Source: Luteimonas kalidii (lineage in GTDB: Bacteria; Pseudomonadota; Gammaproteobacteria; Xanthomonadales; Xanthomonadaceae). Taken from it: 64,000 nucleotides of DNA. Position numbers and translations under genes: made by a program. How positions within the stretch are numbered: position 1 is the first letter of the stretch; every line of letters starts with the position of its first letter. The notes under the pieces are model-generated. The model did not search any database and was not told the origin of the DNA. It saw nothing but the letters and a program-made list of their open reading frames with translations. Positions 42,651 to 51,000 of the stretch are shown in pieces. The stretch is from the NCBI RefSeq assembly GCF_029887935.1, contig NZ_JARXRO010000018.1, positions 205,114 to 269,113 of the forward strand, read 5' to 3'.

Positions 42651-42679
42651 TTGACAGTTGAAAAAACCGTGATTAGGTT
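42651..42679 (+). promoter_or_regulatory. Sigma-70 promoter upstream of the H1-like gene
   Basis: A perfect TTGACA (42651-42656) and TAGGTT (42674-42679) are separated by 17 bases. The predicted start is near 42686, 325 bases before the H1-like ATG. Confidence 0.75.
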
Positions 42680-42685
42680 TCGCCC

Positions 42686-42856
42686 CAACAGACGGTTGCC
42701 ACAGAATCGAGTGAGTCAGCACACGACGAAAACGCGCAGCAAACAAAAGACCTCCGCCCCGGACTTCTACAAGGTGGATGCAGGCACCGTCTCCGCTGCG
42801 AAAACCACAGACCTCCAGATCCGACACCTGCGACGCTCCGGGCCGCAGGTGTTTTC
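42686..42856 (+). ncRNA. Candidate small RNA or attenuated leader upstream of the H1-like gene
   Basis: The unit from the predicted start to a terminator-like hairpin is about 170 bases. AGACGGTTGCC (42690-42700) can pair, with one bulge, with GGCACCGTCT (42783-42792). An A-rich open stretch lies between them. A 9-bp stem ACACCTGCG / CGCAGGTGT (42824-42832 with 42844-42852) is followed by TTTTC. AGACCTCC occurs twice (42748-42755, 42809-42816) and is complementary to a Shine-Dalgarno core. It may be an independent sRNA or a leader that attenuates the H1-like gene. No Rfam family is recognised. Confidence 0.5.
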
Positions 42857-43010
42857 GTATCACCGGGACCGCGAATCCCCGATCGCGTCGTCCCTGCCGA
42901 ATCCGTTCCAGCGCGCGTCGCGCGCCGGCGGTTGTGTGCGGGTCCGATACCCGCGCGCTGCTTGAACTGGGCAGTTGTAGAGCAAGTCCACTGACGAGGA
43001 GAGCCATCCC

Positions 43011-43469
43011 ATGGCCGCGAAGAAAGCTGCGAAGAAGAAGGTCGCCAAGAAGGCGACCAGGAAACCTGCGAAGAAGGCCGCCACCAAGAAGGTCGCCAAG
43101 AAGAAGGTCGCCAAGAAGAAGGTAGCCAAGAAGGCTGCCGCCAGGAAGACCGCGAAGAAGGCGACCAAGAAGACCGCCAAGCGTCCTGCGAAGAAGGCCG
43201 CGAAGAAGAAGGTCGCGAAGAAGGCTGCCAAGAAGACCACCAAGAAGGCTGCCAAGAAGAAGGTCGCGAAGAAGAAGGTCGCCAAGAAGACTGCCAAGCG
43301 TCCTGCGAAGAAGGCCGCGAAGAAGTCCGCCAAGAAGGCGACCAAGAAGACCGCGAAGAAGTCGGCCACCAAGAAGCCGGCGCGCAAGGCAACCAAGAAG
43401 AAGGCCAAGAAGGCCAGCAAGCGGGGTTCGGCCGTGGCGATGCCGCCGATGCCGACGCCGCTCATCTAA
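43011..43469 (+). CDS. Histone H1-like Ala/Lys-rich DNA-binding protein
   Basis: A 152-residue protein built almost wholly of Lys, Ala, Thr and Val in repeats such as KKVAKKKVAKK and KRPAKKAAKK. It ends in a non-basic tail (GSAVAMPPMPTPLI). It resembles the C-terminal tail of eukaryotic histone H1 and bacterial HctB/AlgP-type proteins, which bind and condense DNA non-specifically. The ATG has GAGGAG 14 bases upstream and the reading frame ends at a textbook terminator. Codon use is dominated by AAG. The tandem nature makes length variation between strains likely. Confidence 0.88.
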   Translation: MAAKKAAKKKVAKKATRKPAKKAATKKVAKKKVAKKKVAKKAAARKTAKKATKKTAKRPAKKAAKKKVAKKAAKKTTKKAAKKKVAKKKVAKKTAKRPAKKAAKKSAKKATKKTAKKSATKKPARKATKKKAKKASKRGSAVAMPPMPTPLI

Positions 43470-43496
43470 GACAACCCGATTCGCCGTAAACCGAGG

Positions 43497-43535
43497 CTCC
43501 TTCTCCGCACGCCCAGGCGGAGAGGGAGTTTTTTT
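43497..43535 (+). terminator. Intrinsic terminator of the H1-like gene
   Basis: A 12-bp stem (CTCCTTCTCCGC with GCGGAGAGGGAG, one G-U pair) and an eight-base loop are followed by seven T residues (43529-43535). It is the clearest intrinsic terminator in the window. Confidence 0.95.
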
Positions 43536-43708
43536 ATGGGGCCCGCGGGCCCGGCGCGGTGGCGCGGCGACCGCCGACGCGTCCCTTCCGGCATCCGGGG
43601 CCGGGCGCGCGCATCAGGTCACTGGTTCAGGACAGCAGGACCGCAGGACCGATGCCATCGCGCGCGTGTCGTCGGCGCGGGGCAGGACTGCCGGATGATG
43701 CTCGCCGC

Positions 43709-45103
43709 CTACTGCGGTTGCGCGTCGGCTTCGCCGGACTGCGGTCCGCCGGTCGACGGCGAAGCAGCGTCGTCGGACGCGTAGAGGCTCTCGAGGTTCG
43801 GGTCGACGTCCAGCCACTGGTGCGACGGCAACCCGATCGCCCGATCGAGGATCGTCGGCAGCATGCCCGACGGCAGCGAACTGTTGCTGTTCCACAGCAC
43901 CACCACGCCGAGGTCGCGCTCGGGCAGCATCGCCATCAGGCCGCGATAGCCCTGTACGGCGCCGCCGTGGAAGACCAGGCGGTGCCCCGAATAGTCGTAG
44001 ATGCGCCAGCCCAGGCCGTAGCCGGCGGCGTTGAGGCGCTGGCGCCGCCAGGAGGCGCCACGGATCTCGCCGGGCGTGCCCACGATCGGCGACTGCAGCG
44101 TCGCCAGCAGCGGCGCCGGGAGCACGTCCGGACGACGGCCGCCCTGCGCGAGCAGCCACTGCGCCATGTCGCTGATGCTGGCGTTGACACCCGCCGCCGG
44201 CGCCAGGCGATAGTAGGTGGGCTTGGGCATCACCGACTTCCAGCCGCCGCCGGCTCGCACGTGCGGCCTGGCCCAGCGGGCGCTGGCGGTGATGCCGTCG
44301 AGGCCGAGGCTGGCGTCGTTCATGCCCAGCGGCTTGAAGATGCGCCGCGTCACCGCTTCGCTGTAGAACTGACCGCTGGCGGCGAACACCACGTCGCCGA
44401 CCAGGCTGAAAGCCACGTTCTGGTAGCCGTAGCACTGGCCGGGCGCGCACGCCATCGGCGCGGCCGCGAAGCGCTGCACCAGGCTGTGGTACTCGGCATT
44501 GGCCTCGATGTCGCGGTCGTAGGTATGGTGGCGCAGCCCCACGCGGTGGCTGAGTACGTCGGCGACGGTCAGGCGCTGCGCCGCCGCGGGATCGGCGAAG
44601 CTCAGGCTCGGCATGAAGTCGGCCACCCGGCTGTCCCAGCGCAGCGCGCCTTCGGACACCAGCATCCCGGTCAGGGTGCCGGCGAAGGATTTCGAGAGCG
44701 AAGCCAGGCGGAACACGGTGTGGGCGTCGACCGGTTCGGCATGCGAGACGTCGGTGATGCCGTAGCCGCGCGCGCTGAGCACCTTGCCGTCGTGCACGAT
44801 CGCCATCGCCAGGCCCGGCACGCGCTGGTTGGCGACCAGGTCCTGGGCCATCGCCTCGAACACGCGCACGTCGAAGCCCTCGGCCAGCGGCATGCGCGGA
44901 ATCTCGGCCGGCAGCGGGACGGGGCGGTCGGACGGCGTCGCCGGGATGATCGGTACGGGTGTCACATCCGCCGCGGCGGCGGCGTCCCGGTTCCAGGCCA
45001 ACGGAGTCTGGGCAGTACTCGACAGCGTGATCGCGGACAGCATCCCGACCAGCAATGCGCGCCCGAGGCGTGGGCGGCGGGGTCGATGGAGGTTCGCTTT
45101 CAT
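43709..45103 (-). CDS. Serine beta-lactamase-like hydrolase (class C / CubicO group)
   Basis: A 464-residue exported protein (signal peptide to about residue 35, ITLSSTAQ). It has the penicillin-binding fold: SLSK (SxxK) near residue 140, the YQN of CYGYQNVAF as the YxN motif, and HGG in LVFHGGAVQG as the third motif. Class C beta-lactamases, esterases and D-amino peptidases share this layout. The length exceeds AmpC (about 380), which favours a peptidase or esterase. It is divergent from lemA. A 7-bp dyad lies in the 85-base gap. The C-terminus after residue 420 is low complexity. Confidence 0.88.
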   Translation of the reverse strand: MKANLHRPRRPRLGRALLVGMLSAITLSSTAQTPLAWNRDAAAAADVTPVPIIPATPSDRPVPLPAEIPRMPLAEGFDVRVFEAMAQDLVANQRVPGLAMAIVHDGKVLSARGYGITDVSHAEPVDAHTVFRLASLSKSFAGTLTGMLVSEGALRWDSRVADFMPSLSFADPAAAQRLTVADVLSHRVGLRHHTYDRDIEANAEYHSLVQRFAAAPMACAPGQCYGYQNVAFSLVGDVVFAASGQFYSEAVTRRIFKPLGMNDASLGLDGITASARWARPHVRAGGGWKSVMPKPTYYRLAPAAGVNASISDMAQWLLAQGGRRPDVLPAPLLATLQSPIVGTPGEIRGASWRRQRLNAAGYGLGWRIYDYSGHRLVFHGGAVQGYRGLMAMLPERDLGVVVLWNSNSSLPSGMLPTILDRAIGLPSHQWLDVDPNLESLYASDDAASPSTGGPQSGEADAQPQ

Positions 45104-45132
45104 CGGGACTGCCCCCTGCGTATGCTCTCGCT

Positions 45133-45154
45133 GCAGGCGATCATAGGCGCCTGC
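45133..45154. promoter_or_regulatory. Dyad between divergent hydrolase and lemA genes
   Basis: GCAGGCG (45133-45139) and CGCCTGC (45148-45154) form a 7-bp inverted repeat around an AT-containing 8-base spacer (ATCATAGG). It lies midway between two divergent genes, so it may be a shared operator or simply a hairpin. Confidence 0.45.
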
Positions 45155-45188
45155 TTCTTGAATTGCATGAACAAGGGGAGGAATCACG

Positions 45189-45791
45189 GTGAGTGGATTG
45201 ATTCTGCTGGTGATCGTGATCGGCATCGTCGTGCTGCTCGGCGGCTGGGCGATCGGCATCTACAACGGTCTGGTGACCGCCCGCAACGCGTTCAAGAACG
45301 CCTTCGCGCAGATCGACGTGCAGCTGCAGCGACGTTTCGACCTGATTCCGAACCTGGTCGAGACCGCCAAGGGCTACCTCTCGCACGAGCGCGGCACGCT
45401 GGAGGCGGTGACCGCGGCCCGGACCGCCGCCCAGTCGGGGCTCGCGGCGGCCAAGGCCAGCCCGGGCGACCCGGCGGCGATGGCCGAACTGTCGCAGGCG
45501 CAGGGCGCGCTCAATGGCGCGCTGGGACGGCTGATGGTGGTGGTCGAGGCCTACCCCGACCTCAAGGCCAACCAGAACATGATGCAGCTCACCGAAGAGC
45601 TGACCAGCACCGAGAACAAGGTCGCGTTCGCGCGCCAGGCCTACAACGACTCGGTGATGACCTACAACAACAAGCGCGAGGTGTTCCCCTCGAGCGTGGT
45701 CGCCGGCATGTTCAACTTCGCCCCGGCCGCGCTGCTGGAGATCCCGGCCGACACGCCGGAAGTGCGCGAAGCGCCGAAGGTGCAGTTCTGA
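45189..45791 (+). CDS. lemA: LemA family protein
   Basis: A 200-residue protein with an N-terminal membrane helix (ILLVIVIGIVVLLGGWAIGI). The conserved LemA block follows (YNGLVTARNAFKNAFAQIDV, QLQRRFDLIPNLVETAKGYL), then a long helical body and YNNKREVFPSSVVAGMFNF near the end. LemA proteins are of unclear role, often paired with M48 peptidases, as here. The start is GTG 45189 with AGGGGAGGA upstream. The gap to the M48 gene is 179 bases. Confidence 0.93.
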   Translation: MSGLILLVIVIGIVVLLGGWAIGIYNGLVTARNAFKNAFAQIDVQLQRRFDLIPNLVETAKGYLSHERGTLEAVTAARTAAQSGLAAAKASPGDPAAMAELSQAQGALNGALGRLMVVVEAYPDLKANQNMMQLTEELTSTENKVAFARQAYNDSVMTYNNKREVFPSSVVAGMFNFAPAALLEIPADTPEVREAPKVQF

Positions 45792-45970
45792 GGCGCCGTG
45801 GTTCGCGATGACCGGCCTGCGGCGGTCGTGACCCGCGCGGGGCTGCCGGCTCGAAGGGGCCGCCGCGGTCGCGGTCCGGCCGCACCCGGGGGGCGGGCCG
45901 AGCGGCGCACCCGCGCACCGCACCCGTGTCACGCACCCACGTCAGCACAACCGCACGACGCGACGGTCCG

Positions 45971-47860
45971 ATGAACTTCTTCGAACGCCAGGCTCGGGCG
46001 AAGCGCAACACCACCCGGCTGGTGGTGCTGTTCGCGCTGGCGGTGGCCGGCATCGTGGTGGCGATCGACCTCGGCGTACTGCTGGTGTTCGGCGGCGATC
46101 CGGCACTGCTGGTGGCCTCGACCCTGCTCGCGCTGGGCGTGATCGGGATCGGCTCGCTGTACCGGACCGCCTCGCTGCGCGGCGGCGGCGAACCGGTGGC
46201 GCAGCAGCTCGGCGGCGTGCCGGTGCCGGAGGACACCACCGACCTGCACCTGCGCCGGCTGCGCAACGTGGTCGAGGAGATGTCGATCGCCTCGGGCGTT
46301 CCGGTGCCCAGGATCTACGTGCTCGAACACGAACCTGGCATCAATGCCTTCGCCGCGGGCTATTCGCCCTCCGACGCGGTGATCGCCGTGACCCGTGGCG
46401 CGCTGGACCGGCTCAACCGCGACGAACTGCAGGGCGTGGTCGCGCACGAGTACAGCCACATTCTCAACGGCGACATGCGGCTGAACATCCGCCTGATCGG
46501 AGTGCTGTTCGGGATCCTCATGCTCGGGCTGATCGGGCGCAAGATCCTGCAGCACGGCGGCGCCGTGCGCGGCCGCGACGCGATGCCGGTGCTGCTCGGC
46601 GCGCTGCTCGCGCTGGCGGTGGGCTACATCGGCCTGTTCTTCGGACGCATGATCAAGGCCAGCGTCAGCCGCAGCCGCGAGGTGCTCGCCGATGCCTCCG
46701 CGGTGCAGTTCACGCGCCAGACCGCGGGCCTGGCGGGCGCGCTGAAGAAGATCGGCGGCCTGCACGACGGCTCGCGCCTGGGCGAACGCGCCGAGGCCGA
46801 GGAAGTGAGCCACATGCTGTTCGGCGACGGGACCGGACTCAGCGGACTGTTCGCGACCCACCCGCCGCTGCTCAAGCGGATCCAGGCGCTGGAGCCGGGC
46901 TTCAGGGCGGAGGGGCTGGAGCGCCTGAAGGCGCAATGGCTGGCTGCGCCGCCGAGCGGACTCGACGAGGACCTGCAGCTGGGGCTTGCGTCCGCCGGCC
47001 ACGCGGCGCTGCCCGACACGTCGATGCGGATCGACGTGACCGCACCGATGGTCGCGTCCCAGGTCGGCGATCCGAAGGAAGACGACTACCGCCGCGCGGA
47101 TACGATCGTGGCCACGCTCCCGCAGGAACTGCGCACGCTCGCGTCGCGCCGCGACGGCGCCGCGCCGCTGCTGCTGGCGCTGCTGCTGACCGACGACGAT
47201 GTCGTGGCCGATCGCCAGCGCAGCGAGATCATCGCGCGCATGGGCCTGCCCGCCGCGGTCGAAGCGCGTCGCCTGCGCGACGAGGCCCTGCGCGGCCTGC
47301 ACCCAATGCTGCGCCTGCCGCTGGCGGGGCTGGCGTTCCCGGCCCTGCGCCTGCGGCCGCGACCGGAGCTGGCGACCTTCCTCGACACCGTGCACGCGGT
47401 GGTGCATGCCGACGGCCAGGTTTCGCTGTTCGAATACTGTCTGGGGCGGCTGCTGGAAGTGCAGCTGCGCGAAACCCTGGATCCGGCCCGCTATGCGCGT
47501 TTCGGGCGCCGCAAGCCGGGCAACGTGCGCCAGGAATTCGCGACCCTGCTGGCGGTGGTCGCACATTGCGGCAATCCGTCCGATCCGGACCAGGCGCGCC
47601 GCGCCTACCTGGCCGGCATGCAGCGCGTGCTGCCGCGCGACCACCTGCCCTATGCCCCGCCTGCCGAAGGCGTGCTGGCGCTCGATGCGGTGTGGGAACC
47701 GCTCGATGCGCTCGATCCGCTGGCCAAGGAACTGGCGGTGGAGGCGATCACCGACGCGGTCTCGCACGATGGCCGCGTGTCGGTGGCCGAGGCCGAACTG
47801 CTGCGTACGATCTGCGGGGTGCTGCACTGCCCGCTGCCGCCGATGCTGGAGCGCGGCTGA
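45971..47860 (+). CDS. M48-family zinc metallopeptidase (HtpX-like) with C-terminal TerB-like region
   Basis: A 629-residue membrane protein. Two helices lie near the N-terminus. The zinc motif HEYSH is near residue 158, with the third ligand Glu in SREVLADASAV near residue 238. Two more helices lie between them. After the peptidase (about residue 320) there is a 300-residue extension that HtpX lacks. Its end (LDPLAKELAVEAITDAVSHD, GRVSVAEAELLRTICGVLHC) looks like a TerB-type helical metal-binding domain. Together with LemA it probably forms a membrane-protein quality-control unit. The start is ATG 45971 (MNFFERQ), which fits relatives better than the upstream GTG/ATG frame. Confidence 0.88.
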   Translation: MNFFERQARAKRNTTRLVVLFALAVAGIVVAIDLGVLLVFGGDPALLVASTLLALGVIGIGSLYRTASLRGGGEPVAQQLGGVPVPEDTTDLHLRRLRNVVEEMSIASGVPVPRIYVLEHEPGINAFAAGYSPSDAVIAVTRGALDRLNRDELQGVVAHEYSHILNGDMRLNIRLIGVLFGILMLGLIGRKILQHGGAVRGRDAMPVLLGALLALAVGYIGLFFGRMIKASVSRSREVLADASAVQFTRQTAGLAGALKKIGGLHDGSRLGERAEAEEVSHMLFGDGTGLSGLFATHPPLLKRIQALEPGFRAEGLERLKAQWLAAPPSGLDEDLQLGLASAGHAALPDTSMRIDVTAPMVASQVGDPKEDDYRRADTIVATLPQELRTLASRRDGAAPLLLALLLTDDDVVADRQRSEIIARMGLPAAVEARRLRDEALRGLHPMLRLPLAGLAFPALRLRPRPELATFLDTVHAVVHADGQVSLFEYCLGRLLEVQLRETLDPARYARFGRRKPGNVRQEFATLLAVVAHCGNPSDPDQARRAYLAGMQRVLPRDHLPYAPPAEGVLALDAVWEPLDALDPLAKELAVEAITDAVSHDGRVSVAEAELLRTICGVLHCPLPPMLERG

Positions 47861-47982
47861 GGTCCGCCAGGTCCCGCGTGCGGCTGCAGCGTGGCGAAGG
47901 CAGCGGACGGCACGCCCGCGCCGCTGCGTTCCGCGCCTATCACGTTGACGCGGCTTCGACGTGGACGACCGCGTTGGGCGCA

Positions 47983-48001
47983 CGCCGGCTTGCCGCCGGC
48001 G
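47983..48001. other. Hairpin between convergent genes
   Basis: CGCCGGC (47983-47989) pairs with GCCGGCG (47995-48001) around a 5-base loop, 15 bases past the ndvB stop. No T-run is present on either side. It may weakly terminate both the M48 and ndvB transcripts. Confidence 0.4.
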
Positions 48002-48015
48002 GAGTGTCCCGCGCG

Positions 48016-51000
48016 TCAGTCGACGCCGGTCTGGGTCGCGTCGACCTTGCCAGGGCTGTAGACGATCTCCACCACGTGTGCGGCATGGTCGTCCTTCAGC
48101 GCGATGACGAAGCCTTCCTGCTCGACGCCGTCCACCACCAGTCCGCGGGGCCGACTGCCTGACGGCTGCTGCAGGACGCGGATGCGGTACACCGTGTCGC
48201 CGTAGCGGTAGCGCAGGGCGTATTCCGGCCAGCCTGCGGGAATGCAGGGCGCGATCCGCAACGTGTCGCCCCGACGCTGCAGGCCGAGCAGGGACTCGAC
48301 GATCAGGCGGTACATCCACCCGGCCGATCCGGTGTACCAGCTCCATCCGCCGCGACCCACGTGTGGCGCCACCGCGTAGACGTCGGCGGCGACCACGTAG
48401 GGCTCGACCTTGTACACAGCGACCGCCCCGGCATCGCGCGCATGGTTCACCGGGTTGATCATGCCCAGCAGTTCCCAGGCCTTCGCGCTGTCGCCCTGGT
48501 GGGCGAAGGCCATCGTCGCCCAGATCGCGGCGTGGGTGTACTGGCCCCCGTTCTCGCGCACGCCGGGCACGTAGCCGCGGATGTAGCCGGGATCCTGCGC
48601 GGTGGTGTCGAACGGCGGGTCGAGCAGCTGGATCAGCCGGGCGTCGCGGCGCACCAGGTGTTTGTCCAGCGAGGCCAGCGCCTGTCGCGTGCGGTCGGGC
48701 GCGCCCGCGCCCGAGAGCACCGACCAGCTCTGCGCGATCGAGTCGATGTTGCACTCGTCGCTCTCGGTCGACCCCAGCGGCGCGCCGTTGTCGAACCAGG
48801 CGCGCCGGTACCAGGCGCCGTCCCAGGCATGGGTCTCGAGGTTCTGGCGCAGGCGCTCCGCGGCCTCCAGGCAGAGTTCGGCGAAGGCATGGTCGTTGCG
48901 CGCACGCGCGAGCGGGCTGAACCGCCCGAGCGCGTCGTACAGGAAGAAGCCCAGCCACACGCTCTCGCCCTGGCCGCGTTCGCCGACCCGGTTCATGCCG
49001 TCGTTCCAGTCGCCGGTGGCGATCAGCGGCAGGCCGCGTTCGCCCAGCAGGCGCAGCCCACGCTGCAGCGAACGCACGCAATGCCGGTACAGGTTCTCGC
49101 TCAGCCCCGAACGCGTGGGCAGATCGTAGTACGACTCCTCGTCGGGGTTGACCTGCCGACCCTCGATATACGGCACCCGCTCGTCGAGTACGCCGGCGTC
49201 GCCGGTGACCTCGACGTAGCGCGCCGCCGCCACCGGCAGCCACAGGTAGTCGTCGGAGCAGCGGGTGCGCACGCCGCGGTCGAGCGGCGGATGCCACCAG
49301 TGCAGCACGTCGCCTTCCGGGAACTGGTGCGCCGCGCTGCGCAGCAGGTGGGTCCGCGCCCGGTCCGGCTGCGCATGCAGCATCGCCATGGTGTCCTGCA
49401 GCTGGTCGCGGAACCCGAACGCACCGCCGGACTGGTAGTAGCCGCTGCGCGCGAGGTAGCGGCAGGCGATGGTCTGGTACAGCAGCCAGCCGTTGGCCAG
49501 CACGTCCACGGCCGGATCCGGCGTCTCCACGCGGACCGCACCCAGCGTGCGCAGCCAGTGGATGCGCAAGGCGTCGAGCGCATCGTGCGCAGCCCCGGAG
49601 CCGCGCGTGCGCCGGGCCAGCGCGACGGCCTCGCCCCAGTTCGCGCCCATGCCGAGCCGGAACACGGTCTCGGTCTCCTCGCCGCGATCAAGCACGACCG
49701 GCACCTGGATCGCCGCGCACGGATCCAGTCCCGCACCGAGCTTGCCGGACAGGCGTTCGCGCAGCAGGGCGGCCGGCGCCTGCAGGCTGCCGTTGCGGCC
49801 GAGGAATTCGGTCCGGTCGGCGGTGAAGCTGCGGCGGTCGTCGCCACCGCCGGGCGTGTCGGCATCGAAGAACGCGACCCGGTGCGCGAATTCGGTGTTG
49901 TACGTGTTGCGGGCGGTGAGCACGCCGCTGTCGCCATCGACCTCGCTGATCACGTGCATCTGGCTCTTGGCGCGCAGGTCGCCCAGGATCCACTCGACGT
50001 AACCGGTGGCCGACAGCCGGCGCGGGCGGCCGGAGCGGTTGCGCAGGCGCAGCACGCTGTACTTCACCGCGGCCTCGAGGTCGACGTAGACCCACAGCTC
50101 GCTGGCGATGCCGTCCTCGACGTGTTCGAACACGCTGTAGCCGAAGCCGTGCCGCGTGCGGTAGCTGCCTTCGCCGCGCACCGGCAGCGGCATCGGCGAC
50201 CAGACCTTGCCGGTGTCCTCGTCGCGCAGGTAGAACGCCTCGCCGCTGGCATCGCCCACCGGATCGTTGTGCCAGGGCGTGAGCCGGAACTCGTGCGCGT
50301 TCTCGGCCCAGGTGTAGCCGGGCGTGCTGTCGCTGACCACGCAGCCGAACCCGGCATTGGCCAGCACGTTCGACCACGGCGCGGGCGTCACCTGGCCGGG
50401 GACGAGGTCGATGATGTACTCGCGCCCGTCGGCGGAGAACGCGCCCATGCCGTTGTCGAGGATGCGCTCGTCCGACACGGCATCGAACGGCCAGGGATCG
50501 ACCTCGTCCGATGGGGGCGGCGGCGTATCCGGATCGGCCTCGACGATGGCGGCCTCCTGCTGCAGCGGAGTGGGGACGAAGAGGGGAACCGGCGGCGCCG
50601 CCGTGGTCTTGCGCCCGACCTGCTCCGCCAGCGGTCCATTGGCGTCGGTGACGATCACCCGCGCGACCGACTGCAGCAGGATCCGGTCCTCGTGCGAAAG
50701 CTGCTGCGCCGGTCGCACGAAGATGCCGCCGGGGCGATCGATCACGTTCGCCTCCACGCCGGCGGCCACCAGGCCCATGATCTGGTCCTGCAGCTGCTGG
50801 CGATAGCCGGCCTGGTCCTCGTTCCAGATCACCAGGTCGACCGCGAGCCCCTTGAGGCGCCAGTACGCGTGCGCCTGCACCATCTGCCGCACCAGTTCGA
50901 TGTTGGCGGCGTCGGCGATCCGCACCAGGGCGATCGGATGGTCGCCCGAGATCGCCTGGCCCCACAGCCCGGATTGGCCGCGACGGTTCTGCAGCAGCAC

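Larger units (their letters stand above)
42132..43010. other. 879-base gap: gcvH terminator region, AT-rich island, sRNA/leader unit
   Basis: From left to right it holds a strong hairpin after gcvH (42139-42163), about 300 bases of ordinary GC-rich sequence with no gene I can support, and an AT-rich patch at 42490-42530 that contains AAAACA-CGCT-TGTTTT. A promoter at 42651-42679 with a terminator-like hairpin at 42824-42855 follows, then a 155-base segment up to the H1-like gene with GAGGAG before its ATG. ORFs drawn across it have no homology I recognise. Confidence 0.6.

Noticed and set aside
42393-43465. Minus-strand ORFs opposite the H1-like gene (Ser/Pro/Trp- or Phe/Ala-rich)
   Set aside because: They are complements of AAG/GCC repeats. 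They contain no recognised domain and have no ribosome site.
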